Assembly (NCBI GenBank): GCA_963708425.1
Contig: OY970206.1
Span: 1,240,001 to 1,304,000, forward strand
Direction: 5' to 3'
Source: JACMNW01 sp963708425
Lineage (GTDB): Bacteria > Pseudomonadota > Alphaproteobacteria > Rhodobacterales > Rhodobacteraceae
DNA length: 64,000 nucleotides
Positions 44,226 through 52,640 of this stretch are shown here, one piece after another (the stretch's first letter is position 1; the number at the start of each line of letters is the position of its first letter). The notes beneath the pieces are model-generated. The model was given only the letters and a program-made list of their open reading frames with translations, was not told where the DNA came from and did not search any database. A program made the translations under genes and the position numbers.

Positions 44226-44460
44226 CCGTGCGCCGCCGCCTATAAATCTCTCGGATATGTCCCAAAATGCCGACCAAGATAAGCAGGCTTCCCACGATAA
44301 TCATTGGAAAGCTTACAAAATAGGCGAACAAACCAAGGGCACCGCCGATCAGTTCCGATCCCGGAATTCCGCTTCCAATAAGCGCATTGGCGAAGACAGC
44401 CAAGCCAACAGCTACGGCACATAGTTTGAGTCCGTCAGCCGTGCGTTGCCAGAGGGTCAT
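44218..44460 (-). CDS. Small two-helix membrane protein (operon gene 2)
   Basis: An 80-residue protein with transmembrane helices near 10-30 and 38-66 and a very basic C-terminus (REIYRRRRTDA) that should face the cytoplasm. It begins 6 bases after the coiled-coil gene and overlaps the next gene by eight bases. A candidate membrane anchor for the operon's soluble proteins. Family not recognised. Confidence 0.72.
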   Translation of the reverse strand: MTLWQRTADGLKLCAVAVGLAVFANALIGSGIPGSELIGGALGLFAYFVSFPMIIVGSLLILVGILGHIREIYRRRRTDA

Positions 44461-44466
44461 TCGCCC

Positions 44467-45543
44467 TTATTCCTGCCCATACTGGTTCTTGTCGTGCTTC
44501 TCGACAATCGCCGCAAACCGCCGCGCGAACCGCTCATCGGCCTTCGCCTTCTGCTCCAGTATCTTCCGCGCAAACACCATATGGCCTTCGTGGCTTTCCA
44601 GCATATCGGCCATCTTGTCATTGGTCGCCGCCCCAATCGCCGCCATTGCCGCCTGCGCCTCTTGGTCGGTTTTCACGCCAATCTCATTGATCCTATGCGC
44701 CACATCCTGCTGCTGCGCCGTCTTCAACGAACTGGTCAGCGCATCATACAAAACCACCCGCTGCTTGGTATCGGTCTGCAGCTTGTTGATCAGCACCATC
44801 TGCGTCGCCGCCTGATTTTGCAGCGAATCCATCCAGGTCTTGCCCTTCTCGATATACCGCTCCAGCGTCTGAGATTTCGCCAGCTTCACCTGTTCATCCT
44901 GCACCAGCGCATTGTAGCGCGTGTTCAGGCCTGCCAATTCAGACTCCAGCTTGGTCCGCGCCGCCGCGTCCTGCTCGACCGAGATCTTGTTCTCCAACTC
45001 GATAATCTTCGGGTCCATCGCGCCAATTTCCGCGCGTACACCTTCCAAGCCGCCAACCGTCGCCTCACGCTCGGTCAACGTCCCGGTCAAGTTCACCTCA
45101 ACCTTGCCCTTCTGCTCGTTCAGCAAGTCCAACTGCCCCTGCAACAGCCGTACAATCACGTCCGACTTGGCAATCAAATCCTGCAACTTGTCGTCAATCG
45201 ATGCCCCACGAAGCCGCTCCTGCCGCATGGATTCCGACTTCGCATCCGAAAATATCCCGATAAAACTTTCCATCCCGGTTTTCGAGCGCATCTCGTCGAA
45301 ATCCTTGGAAAACCCCGCCGTCACATCGTCCAGACCCATGATCAGCTCGGCGATATTCGCGTTCATCAGATCGGTGTGCTTATGCACATCCTCCAGCGTG
45401 GCGTTTTCCACATCAATCGCCGCCTCGCCCGCTTCAATCTTGGCGCGCGCCTCTTCGATCCGCCCGGTAATCGCGGAAATTTTCGCCTGAGCCTCGGCAA
45501 CCTGCGCTTGGCTGTCTTTGATCTGAGTTTCGAAATCGGCCAT
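44467..45543 (-). CDS. Coiled-coil protein (operon gene 1)
   Basis: A 358-residue, almost entirely helical protein with long coiled-coil stretches (about 1-70, 105-240 and 290-345), for example AQAKISAITGRIEEARAKIE and KIIELENKISVEQD. No signal peptide or membrane segment. It may resemble TelA-type helical proteins, but I see no decisive signature. As the first gene of the operon it likely carries the promoter, in the 45544-45690 gap. With an AAA+ ATPase in the same operon, an oligomeric scaffold or filament remodelled by the ATPase is a reasonable hypothesis. Confidence 0.75.
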   Translation of the reverse strand: MADFETQIKDSQAQVAEAQAKISAITGRIEEARAKIEAGEAAIDVENATLEDVHKHTDLMNANIAELIMGLDDVTAGFSKDFDEMRSKTGMESFIGIFSDAKSESMRQERLRGASIDDKLQDLIAKSDVIVRLLQGQLDLLNEQKGKVEVNLTGTLTEREATVGGLEGVRAEIGAMDPKIIELENKISVEQDAAARTKLESELAGLNTRYNALVQDEQVKLAKSQTLERYIEKGKTWMDSLQNQAATQMVLINKLQTDTKQRVVLYDALTSSLKTAQQQDVAHRINEIGVKTDQEAQAAMAAIGAATNDKMADMLESHEGHMVFARKILEQKAKADERFARRFAAIVEKHDKNQYGQE

Positions 45544-45690
45544 CGTACTCTCCGCTGTAAAATCTTTGGTCTAGAGTTGGGTAAAGTAATGGCAAATTAC
45601 ATCCCCCCCGTCATCCAAAAACGGTCATTCAAGAACGGCCACCCAAAAACTGTCGTTGCCGAACCTGCCATCTGGCGGCACTCTGTTCCC

Positions 45691-46965
45691 ATGTCTGATG
45701 TCGCCCTCTTCGCCGCAGTCAAATCCCGCCGCGCCGGTCTGATCGGCCTCGCGCAAGATCTGATCCGCATCCCAACGCTCAACCCGCCCGGCCAGAATTA
45801 CCGCCGCATCTGCGAGTATCTGGCCACAAGGCTCGCCGCGACGGGGTGGGAAATTGACTTCATCCGCGCCATCGGTGCCCCCGGCGACAGTGACGCCTAC
45901 CCGCGCTGGAACTTGGTCGCGAGGTTCGACAGCGGCACCCCCGGCGATTGCGTGCATTTCAACAGCCACCATGATGTCGTCGAGGTTGGCCACGGCTGGA
46001 CCCGCGATCCCTTCGGCGGTGAACTTGACGGCGATAAAATCTATGGTCGCGGTGCCTGCGACATGAAAGGTGGCCTCGCAGCCTCCATCATCGCCGCCGA
46101 AGCCTTCATCGCCACCACCCCCAATTTCAAAGGTTCAATCGAGCTTTCCGCCACCGCCGACGAAGAATCCGGCGGCTACGGCGGTGTCGCCTATCTTGCC
46201 GAACGCGGCTACTTCGCCCCCAACCGGGTGCAGCACGTCATTATCCCCGAACCCTTGCACAAAGACCGCATCTGCCTTGGCCATCGCGGCGTCTGGTGGG
46301 CCGAAATAGAAACCCACGGCCGCATCGCCCATGGATCGATGCCCTTCCTCGGTGACAGCGCCATCGGCCACATGGGGGCCGTCCTCGAGGAAATCGAACA
46401 GCGCCTAAAGCCGCTCCTCGCCGCCAAACGCACTGCCATGCCCGTGGTCCCCGAAGACGCCAGACAATCCACCCTCAACATCAACTCCATCCACGGCGGC
46501 CAGCCCGAACCCGGCCCCGGCGACACATCCCTGCCCACACCAGTCGTTGCCGACCGCTGCCGCATCGTCATCGACCGCCGCTTCCTGATTGAAGAAGACG
46601 TTGCCGTCGTGAAATCCGAAATCACCGATGTCCTTACCCGCGTCCAATCCCAGCGCCCCAATTTCTCCTATGAAATCCGTGATCTGTTCGAAGTGGCCCC
46701 GGTGATGACCGACAGAAACGCCCCCATCGTCCGCTCCACCGCTGCCGCCATCGAACGCGTGCTGGCCAAAACCGCCGAATATGTCGTCTCCCCCGGCACC
46801 TATGACCAGAAACACATCGACCGCATCGGACACCTGAAAAACTGCATCGCCTACGGCCCCGGTCTTTTGCACCTCGCCCACCAACCCGACGAATGGGTCA
46901 GCGTGCAAGACATGGAAGACAGCGCATGCGTCATGGCCCTCGTCCTGCAAGACCTTCTCACCTAA
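45691..46965 (+). CDS. M20-family deacylase (ArgE/DapE type)
   Basis: A 424-residue zinc aminoacylase. Metal-ligand motifs are HFNSHHDVV, GRGACDMKGG (Asp bridging two metals), ADEESGG (catalytic Glu and ligand) and the C-terminal DQKH. The dimerisation-domain motif HGSMP is present. It belongs with acetylornithine deacetylase / succinyl-diaminopimelate desuccinylase-like enzymes, but its substrate cannot be fixed. I chose the ATG at 45691 (MSDVALFAAVKSRRAGL); the open frame upstream overlaps the divergent operon. It is convergent with panC, with a shared terminator-like region. Confidence 0.88.
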   Translation: MSDVALFAAVKSRRAGLIGLAQDLIRIPTLNPPGQNYRRICEYLATRLAATGWEIDFIRAIGAPGDSDAYPRWNLVARFDSGTPGDCVHFNSHHDVVEVGHGWTRDPFGGELDGDKIYGRGACDMKGGLAASIIAAEAFIATTPNFKGSIELSATADEESGGYGGVAYLAERGYFAPNRVQHVIIPEPLHKDRICLGHRGVWWAEIETHGRIAHGSMPFLGDSAIGHMGAVLEEIEQRLKPLLAAKRTAMPVVPEDARQSTLNINSIHGGQPEPGPGDTSLPTPVVADRCRIVIDRRFLIEEDVAVVKSEITDVLTRVQSQRPNFSYEIRDLFEVAPVMTDRNAPIVRSTAAAIERVLAKTAEYVVSPGTYDQKHIDRIGHLKNCIAYGPGLLHLAHQPDEWVSVQDMEDSACVMALVLQDLLT

Positions 46966-46990
46966 CCATTCGCATTTGAACAAATATCCC

Positions 46991-47036
46991 GGGGTGTGGG
47001 GCAGCGCCCCGCTAAAAATTTTCGCACGAAAATTTT
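46991..47036. terminator. Bidirectional terminator-like structure
   Basis: Two adjacent hairpins: GGGGC/GCCCC (46998-47010), and AAAATTTTCG (47015-47024) complementary to CGAAAATTTT (47027-47036). The A/T-rich second stem supplies U-runs on either strand. It lies between the convergent M20 and panC genes and could end both transcripts. Confidence 0.65.
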
Positions 47037-47046
47037 CCCCGCCCCC

Positions 47047-47886
47047 TCAAACCGCAATATTGTCGATCAACCGAACACCACCCAACCACGCCGCCGCCAG
47101 CATCCGCCGGGGCCGCCCAGGGTCGTCTGATGGCATCAGGGTGCCCGCGTCACGCAATTCGATGTATTCTACCCGCTCGAACCCCGCCGCCCGCACCGTC
47201 TCCGCCGCTTCCCGAATGGCCATGCGGTCCGATTGCCCAGCGCGAATATCTGCCACGGCGCGGCTCATAGCGGCAAACAGCACGGGCGCTTTTGCCCGTG
47301 CCTCGGCATCCAGCCGCACGTTGCGTGACGACATCGCCAGCCCATCCGCCTCGCGGATCGTCTCGCAGCCCACAATCCCGATCGGAATGTTCAAATCGCG
47401 CACCAACCGTGTCACCACCTGCAACTGCTGCCAGTCCTTCTGGCCAAAATACCCCCGGTCGGCCATGGTCATGCCGAACAGCTTGGTCACCACCGTCGCC
47501 ACACCTTCAAAATGCCCCGGCCGCAGCGCCCCCTCCAACGGCTGTGTGACACCAGTGACAGTCACAGTCGTCGCAAAGCCATCCGGGTAAACCTCTTCCA
47601 GTGACGGCGCAAAGATCACATCCACCCCAACTGTCGCCAGCAAGGCCGCATCCGCCGCTTCCGTGCGCGGATACTTCTTCAAATCCTCGGGGTTATTGAA
47701 CTGCAACGGGTTGACGAAAATCGTCACAATCGCCCGCTCACATTCCGCCTTCGCCGCTCGCGCCAGGCTTAGATGCCCGTCATGCAGCGCCCCCATGGTC
47801 GGCACCACGCCCACCAGTTCGCCCGCCGCTTTCCACCCCCGCACCAAGGCGCGCAGGTCCGCCACCGTCCGCAGGATCAAGGTCAA
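47047..47886 (-). CDS. panC: Pantothenate synthetase
   Basis: ATP-dependent ligation of pantoate and beta-alanine, the last step of pantothenate (CoA precursor) synthesis. The 279-residue protein has VPTMGALHDGHLSLARAA (HIGH-like nucleotide motif), VNPLQFNNPEDL (pantoate site) and GQKDWQQLQV. Its start overlaps the panB stop by four bases. The two genes form a panB-panC operon. Confidence 0.96.
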   Translation of the reverse strand: MTLILRTVADLRALVRGWKAAGELVGVVPTMGALHDGHLSLARAAKAECERAIVTIFVNPLQFNNPEDLKKYPRTEAADAALLATVGVDVIFAPSLEEVYPDGFATTVTVTGVTQPLEGALRPGHFEGVATVVTKLFGMTMADRGYFGQKDWQQLQVVTRLVRDLNIPIGIVGCETIREADGLAMSSRNVRLDAEARAKAPVLFAAMSRAVADIRAGQSDRMAIREAAETVRAAGFERVEYIELRDAGTLMPSDDPGRPRRMLAAAWLGGVRLIDNIAV

Positions 47887-48719
47887 GGCGTTGCACCCTT
47901 CGCTACGACATCGGCAAAGCTGTGCTCCGGCCCCGGAAAACTCCGCGCCCGCACTTCGGCGGCATAGGCTGCAATCGCCGCATCGGCAGCGTCACCCAAT
48001 TCACCGAACCGCTTGACGAACTTCGGGCGGAAGGCGGTGAAAATACCCAACATGTCATCCACCACCAAAATCTGCCCGTCACAGCCCACCCCCGCCCCAA
48101 TTCCAATCGTCGGAATCGCGACAGCCTGCGTAATCCGCGCCGCCAGCCCCTCTGGCACCTTCTCCAGCACCACCGAAAACGCCCCCGCCGCCGCCACCGC
48201 CTCGGCCCCCGCCATCACGCGCGCTGCATCCTCATCGCGCCCCTGCACCTTATAGCCGCCCAGCGTGTTCACCGATTGCGGCGTCAGCCCAACATGCGCC
48301 ATCACCGGTACGCCCCGCGCGGTCAGAAACGCGATCGTTTCCGCCATATGCTGGCCACCTTCCAGCTTGACCGCCACCGCCCCGGTTTCCGCCATCATCC
48401 GCGAGCAATTCCGAAAGGCCTGCTCCGGGCTTTCCTCATAACTGCCAAACGGCATGTCGATCACCACCATCGCCTTGGACGCTCCGCGCACCACGGCCTT
48501 GCCATGCAGGATCATCATCTCCATCGTCACACCCAGCGTCGACGGTAGCCCATGCAGCACCATCCCCACCGAATCGCCAACCAATGCGATGTCGCAATGC
48601 GCATCCACCAACCGCGCAATCGGCGTTGTATAGGCCGTCAGGCACACCAACGGCACGCCGCCTTTGCGGGCCAAAATATCGGCGGGCATCGTCTGGCGAA
48701 TGGGGACAGAGGCGCTCAT
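47883..48719 (-). CDS. panB: 3-methyl-2-oxobutanoate hydroxymethyltransferase
   Basis: Adds a hydroxymethyl group from methylene-tetrahydrofolate to alpha-ketoisovalerate, giving ketopantoate. The 278-residue TIM-barrel has VCLTAYTTPIARLVD, the metal-binding LVGDSVGMVLHG and IGIGAGVGCDGQILVVDD. The ATG at 48719 gives the family N-terminus; an upstream in-frame extension is not conserved-looking. First gene of panB-panC. Confidence 0.95.
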   Translation of the reverse strand: MSASVPIRQTMPADILARKGGVPLVCLTAYTTPIARLVDAHCDIALVGDSVGMVLHGLPSTLGVTMEMMILHGKAVVRGASKAMVVIDMPFGSYEESPEQAFRNCSRMMAETGAVAVKLEGGQHMAETIAFLTARGVPVMAHVGLTPQSVNTLGGYKVQGRDEDAARVMAGAEAVAAAGAFSVVLEKVPEGLAARITQAVAIPTIGIGAGVGCDGQILVVDDMLGIFTAFRPKFVKRFGELGDAADAAIAAYAAEVRARSFPGPEHSFADVVAKGATP

Positions 48720-48954
48720 GTCATTCCCTAACTCAAAGAAAAGTAACCGAGTTGAACGCCGATCATATCGCCCCGCACCATGCCGCACCAGCACAAGTTT
48801 GTTTCTGCAATGCGGCGGCGCAACACTTCGGTTTTGGCCTTGATGACGTCACATCATCAGTGCTGAACGCTCACAGACCGGGCAAAGATCTCACAGTACC
48901 GCCGCAAAAATGCAGCGCGCTTCTTACGCGGTACCACGCATATTTGGACCAAAG
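48720..48954. other. Intergenic region upstream of panB
   Basis: About 235 bases between panB and the His/Met-rich protein gene, both on the minus strand. It should hold the panB promoter. Only a small TGACGTCA palindrome (about 48845) stands out. I see no gene or riboswitch. Confidence 0.4.
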
Positions 48955-49569
48955 TCAATTTCCGGCTCGGGTCATCATCATTTCGTGCACTGCCTGCATA
49001 CCGCGCGCCGCCATGTCCGATACTTCGGCGGCATGGGTGTGCAGCGCGGCCACCACCTCCGGATCAGTTGCAGTTTGCAGCACAACTATGCCCTCGTCCG
49101 TCACCTCGATATCAGACGCGATCCCTTTCCCACGCGCAAAAAAGATGTCCAGCGTCGGGCTTTGAATAAAGATTTCCGGGTCATCGCCAGTCTCAACCCG
49201 CCCGATCATTCCAGTCACATGACTGACCAGACTTGCCATGACCTCCGGGTCAGAAGACCTCGTCACTGTGCGTATCCCGTTGGGAAGTTCTGTTACCTCG
49301 CGGGTCAAGGTTTCAAAATTGCGAAACATCACCGCAAGTTCGGCACTTTCCTCGGGCGTCGTATTGTTGCCTTGTAACCCGGGCATATTGGCCTCGTCAT
49401 GCGCCATGCCGTTCTGGCCGTGCATATGCATGCCACCCCCATGGCCCATCATCTGCGCCAACGCGGTTCCGCGAAAATAGGCAAACGCGCCGCCCGCCAC
49501 GACTGCGAAAAGTCCAACCGCAACAATCGCGGTGCGCCAATTGCCTGCCTTTGATTTAGCATTTCCCAT
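48955..49569 (-). CDS. Membrane-anchored His/Met-rich periplasmic protein
   Basis: A 204-residue protein. An N-terminal helix (12-32) is followed by a metal-ligand-rich stretch at 40-62 (MMGHGGGMHMHGQNGMAH), suggestive of copper or silver binding. The remaining 140 residues are a helical domain with AVMFRNFETLTREV, ARGKGIASDIEVTDEG and a C-terminal AVHEMMMTRAGN. Family unknown to me. The ATG at 49569 puts the hydrophobic helix at the N-terminus. It is divergent from a Crp/Fnr-type regulator, which may control it. Confidence 0.75.
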   Translation of the reverse strand: MGNAKSKAGNWRTAIVAVGLFAVVAGGAFAYFRGTALAQMMGHGGGMHMHGQNGMAHDEANMPGLQGNNTTPEESAELAVMFRNFETLTREVTELPNGIRTVTRSSDPEVMASLVSHVTGMIGRVETGDDPEIFIQSPTLDIFFARGKGIASDIEVTDEGIVVLQTATDPEVVAALHTHAAEVSDMAARGMQAVHEMMMTRAGN

Positions 49570-49652
49570 TTTTAAAGCCCCCACCTGCCAAGCCAAGTCC
49601 CTAGCTGTCCTTTTACAAACACATGGCAGATCTCGCTGCATCGTCATATGAT

Positions 49653-49666
49653 TTGAATCATGTCAA
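49653..49666. promoter_or_regulatory. FNR-like half-sites overlapping a start codon
   Basis: TTGA-ATCATG-TCAA has the TTGA-N6-TCAA symmetry of Crp/Fnr-family sites. It overlaps the ATG (49660) of the Crp/Fnr-like gene and lies about 84 bases upstream of the divergent His/Met-rich gene. Read on the minus strand it also contains a TTGACA. It may mediate autoregulation or activation of the divergent gene. Confidence 0.45.
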
Positions 49667-50181
49667 ACACGCTCCATGCCCTTTTCTCCGGCGGCTCGAC
49701 CAAGGTATTTGCAAAGGGTGAAACCCTTTTCCTGACCGATGCACCTGTCCAGTCAATGTTTCTTGTCGCCCACGGTCATGTTGATCTTGTCCGCCACACA
49801 TTCTCGGGCGTGCGCGTCTTGATTCTGCAGGCCGGGCCGGGTGCAATTCTGGCCGAGGCTTCGGCTTATTCAGACATTTATCACTGCGATGGCATTTCCG
49901 CTGACCTGTCATCAGTACGGTCAATTTCTGTGCCTATATTTCGCGCGCGGCTTGACCAGGATGTTGCCTTGGCAAACAGTTGGGCCGCGCATCTTGCACA
50001 TGGGCTGCAAAGTGCACGGCTGAATTCTGCAATCCGCACGATGCGAACTGTTGGTGAAAGGCTGGACGCGTGGCTTGCAGATGGCAAACCGTTGCCGCCC
50101 AAAGGCCAATGGCAGACATTGGCACAGACCCTCGGCGTGACCCGTGAAGCCCTGTATCGAGAATTGTCAAAGCGCCGCTAA
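49660..50181 (+). CDS. Crp/Fnr-family transcriptional regulator
   Basis: A 173-residue protein, shorter than the usual 220-250. The cyclic-nucleotide-binding-type beta-barrel covers about 8-95 (VFAKGETLFLTDAPVQSMFLV...GPGAILAEAS). A dimerisation helix follows (RLNSAIRTMRTVGERLDAWL). The C-terminal helix-turn-helix is QTLAQTLGVTREALYRELSK. There is no Cys cluster like that of Fnr. No Shine-Dalgarno precedes the ATG, so translation may be leaderless or the start misjudged. It is divergent from the His/Met-rich protein, its probable target. Confidence 0.82.
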   Translation: MSNTLHALFSGGSTKVFAKGETLFLTDAPVQSMFLVAHGHVDLVRHTFSGVRVLILQAGPGAILAEASAYSDIYHCDGISADLSSVRSISVPIFRARLDQDVALANSWAAHLAHGLQSARLNSAIRTMRTVGERLDAWLADGKPLPPKGQWQTLAQTLGVTREALYRELSKRR

Positions 50182-50271
50182 CGACGGCATTTCCGGCAAA
50201 GATCCGTCATGGATGCCAAGCAATAAACATCCATGAAATGCTGAAACTCACCCCGCAAAGGAACCGCTCCC

Positions 50272-50613
50272 ATGCCCCATCTTCTTCCCATCACCCGCAC
50301 TGGCACCACCCCCGAAATCACCCGTCCCGATCCGTCAAAACTCCTCTCCGGCGACCCCGTTCACACCACCTGGTCGATCGAAGAACGCGGCAACATTTTC
50401 GCTGGCCTCTGGCATTCCACGCCCGGCAAATGGCGCATCGCTTACGACGAATGGGAATATGTCCGCATCCTCGAAGGCGTCTCGGTGCTAACCGATGCCG
50501 AAGGCCATGCCACCACTTTGCACGCTGGTGACAGTTGGGTCATCCGCCCCGGATTTTCCGGCAGTTGGGAAGTGCTTGACGCAACGCTGAAGGATTACGT
50601 AATCGTTAGCTGA
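50272..50613 (+). CDS. Cupin-domain protein (Cupin_3/DUF861)
   Basis: A 113-residue single-domain cupin. WHSTPGKWRIAYDEWEYVRILEGVSVLTDAEG and HAGDSWVIRPGFSGSWEVLD are the two cupin motifs of the DUF861 (EutQ-like) subgroup. Usual metal-ligand histidines are few, so it may bind sugar acids or ureidoglycolate-like ligands instead of being an oxygenase. Function unknown. Stand-alone gene with AGGAACC upstream. Confidence 0.85.
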   Translation: MPHLLPITRTGTTPEITRPDPSKLLSGDPVHTTWSIEERGNIFAGLWHSTPGKWRIAYDEWEYVRILEGVSVLTDAEGHATTLHAGDSWVIRPGFSGSWEVLDATLKDYVIVS

Positions 50614-50671
50614 TTGAAACGGGAAAACCGCCGTTTCGCCCAGGACTGTAGCCAATAAATTGGGGACTTGT

Positions 50672-51136
50672 ATGAAAAATTTCGCTTTGGGTCTGGCACT
50701 TCTCATCGGGGCTGCACTACCAGCGGCGGCGCAAAATATCATCGCAGAAAATCCAGCCCAAATGGCCGACGCGCTGCGTAGCTTTGGCTACCGGGCAGAG
50801 TTGTTGAAAGATGACGGCGGTGATCCTAAAATTTCATCCTCCACCGGCGGTGCGAGTTTCTCGATTTTCTTCTATGGCTGCACCAACGGCCAAAACTGCG
50901 ATGCCATCAGCTTTAGCGCCGCATTCGATCTGGATCCCGGCTCCACGCTAGAGCTGATGAATGCATGGAACCAGAAAAAGCGCTATACCAAAGCCTATCT
51001 CGATGAAGAGATTGACCCCCTTATCGAAATGGACGTGTTCCTTGGCAGCGGTGGTGTTTCAATTGATAACTTCCGCATCTGGGTCGACACTTGGGAACGC
51101 GCCTTGGGCGATTTCAAGCAGCATATCGATTTTTAA
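50672..51136 (+). CDS. Secreted YbjN-domain protein
   Basis: A 154-residue precursor with a clean signal peptide (MKNFALGLALLIGAALPAAA, cleavage near residue 22). A YbjN-like domain follows: ADALRSFGYRAEL, FFYGCTNGQNCDAISFSAAF, and a final helix TWERALGDFKQHIDF. Two cysteines (CTNGQNC) probably form a disulfide in the periplasm. YbjN proteins resemble secretion chaperones (type III chaperone fold); role unknown. The ATG at 50672 is chosen for the signal peptide. Confidence 0.85.
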   Translation: MKNFALGLALLIGAALPAAAQNIIAENPAQMADALRSFGYRAELLKDDGGDPKISSSTGGASFSIFFYGCTNGQNCDAISFSAAFDLDPGSTLELMNAWNQKKRYTKAYLDEEIDPLIEMDVFLGSGGVSIDNFRIWVDTWERALGDFKQHIDF

Positions 51137-51196
51137 CCACGCCTGCGTCGCCCGTTGTCAAAATCAGACGACCCCGATCTTATCTCCGAGGCGGTC

Positions 51197-51991
51197 TTAT
51201 CCCTGAACTGGCTCGACCCCGGCCGCCGCATCCGCCTTGGCGCGCTTCTCAAGGGCCTTGTCCCTCGCCGCAATCGCATCCGGCGTCTCAGGCACCGCAT
51301 TGCCGTTGGCATCGTCGATGTAGGGGCCTTCGATCGCCAGGCTTTCCTCAAACGACCGCACCCGCACCGAAGTTCCCGGGGGCACCCGGTTGTACAGATC
51401 AATGGCATCCTGGTTGAACAATCGGATGCAGCCCGCCGAACTGGCGCGCCCAATCGACCGATCATCGATTGTGCCGTGAATACGGAAATAGGTGTCCCGC
51501 CCGCCGCGATACAGATACAGCGCCCGCGCACCCAACGGGCTCTCCAGCCCACCCGGCACACCGCCCGCGTATTGCGCATACAGCTCCGGCTGGGTGCGGA
51601 TCATGTTGCGTGTCGGCTGCCAGCCAGGCCATTGCTCCTTGCGGCCAATCACCCCGCCACCACTGAACTGACGGCCCTCACGCCCGACACCAATGGCGTA
51701 ACGGATGGCCCGTCCACCGTCCTGCACCAGATACAGCCTGCGCGCGAATGTATCGACCACGATGGTGCCCGGCCCCTCCGGCCCGGCGTAATCAACTTCG
51801 GTGCGTGCATGGCCGTTATTCAGCAGGGACGCATCGACCGCTTCGATGAAAAACTCGCCGTCCTGCACCGCCGCATATTCGGATGGCGGGGCTTTCACCG
51901 CCGTCGTGGGCGCACCACAAGCAGCAAGAACCAAAACGGCAGCAAGACCGGAAAGTCGGGTGACGATATGCAGCACGGGCGCTCTCAACAT
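51197..51991 (-). CDS. L,D-transpeptidase (YkuD) lipoprotein
   Basis: A 264-residue cell wall enzyme. A signal peptide with lipobox LAAC (Cys25) is followed by a YkuD catalytic domain (about 75-215) with His172 (IHGT), Ser184/Ser185, Cys188 and Arg190 (SSAGCIRLF), the canonical HG...SxGCxR motif. The C-terminal 40 residues are Ala/Asp/Lys-rich. It probably makes 3-3 cross-links or attaches lipoproteins to peptidoglycan. I start at 51991, since the longer in-frame version adds ten residues ahead of the signal. Confidence 0.88.
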   Translation of the reverse strand: MLRAPVLHIVTRLSGLAAVLVLAACGAPTTAVKAPPSEYAAVQDGEFFIEAVDASLLNNGHARTEVDYAGPEGPGTIVVDTFARRLYLVQDGGRAIRYAIGVGREGRQFSGGGVIGRKEQWPGWQPTRNMIRTQPELYAQYAGGVPGGLESPLGARALYLYRGGRDTYFRIHGTIDDRSIGRASSAGCIRLFNQDAIDLYNRVPPGTSVRVRSFEESLAIEGPYIDDANGNAVPETPDAIAARDKALEKRAKADAAAGVEPVQG

Positions 51992-52331
51992 AAAGGAAAA
52001 TTCGCTGCAAGGATGCGCCATGCACCCGTTGCCGCGTCAAGCCCCATCGTTCGGATTCAAAAAGAAAACCGCGAGCGGTGGCTTGGTGGGGTCATGTTGT
52101 ATCAGTTTTCTACTATTGCCGCAGCTTCTACCGCGTCCGCTTTAGACTTCCGCCCGATAGGCTCTGCCGGTCGTCTGATGCGGAAATGTGACAAATTCGC
52201 AGCCAAACAGACGCAAAAGCCCCAGTAAGCAGCCCACAGCCAGAATTCGCAGCGTCCAACGGCGATTTGGCAGACGCCCACCCCGGTCGAGTGTACAATG
52301 ACTGGCATACTATCAAAGCAAAGGGCGAAAC
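51992..52331. other. Intergenic region, no gene seen
   Basis: 340 bases between the divergent L,D-transpeptidase and GlsB-type genes. A 44-codon plus-strand frame at 52094-52228 has no recognisable features and no ribosome site, so I do not call it. The region should hold both promoters. Confidence 0.4.
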
Positions 52332-52586
52332 ATGGATCTTACTGCAATTCTGATCATCGTTCTCATCGGGGCCGTGGCGGGCTGGCTGGCCGGGCTAATT
52401 GTAAAGGGCTTCGGCTTTGGACTTCTTGGCAACATCGTCGTTGGCATTGTCGGCGCTTTCGTCGCGGGCCTTCTATTCCCTAGGCTGGGGATCAATATCG
52501 GCAGCGGCATCGCCGGTTCCATCGTTCATGCCACCATCGGCGCAGTAATCTTGCTGTTCCTGATCCGGTTGATCAAACGCGCCTAG
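52332..52586 (+). CDS. GlsB/YeaQ/YmgE-family stress membrane protein
   Basis: An 84-residue, glycine-rich membrane protein with three helices (about 5-24, 31-47, 60-80). IVLIGAVAGWLAGLIVKG and GIVGAFVAGLLFP are the transglycosylase-associated (GlsB/YeaQ) pattern. Such proteins are induced by general stress; biochemical role is unknown. Complete, monocistronic, convergent with creatinase. Confidence 0.9.
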   Translation: MDLTAILIIVLIGAVAGWLAGLIVKGFGFGLLGNIVVGIVGAFVAGLLFPRLGINIGSGIAGSIVHATIGAVILLFLIRLIKRA

Positions 52587-52640
52587 ACTACAGAACGCGG
52601 GCAGGGGTGCGAGATCGCTCCCCTGCCCGACGCGGGGCTG

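Noticed and set aside
44446..45690. Very long N-terminal extension of the M20 deacylase frame
   Set aside because: It runs antisense through the coiled-coil gene and has no ribosome site; the enzyme's conserved N-terminus begins at 45691.
51155..52228. 357-codon plus-strand frame opposite the L,D-transpeptidase
   Set aside because: Shadow of the GC-rich minus-strand gene, which has a lipobox and a complete catalytic motif.
52094..52228. 44-codon plus-strand frame before the GlsB-type gene
   Set aside because: No ribosome site, no hydrophobic or conserved motif; likely chance.
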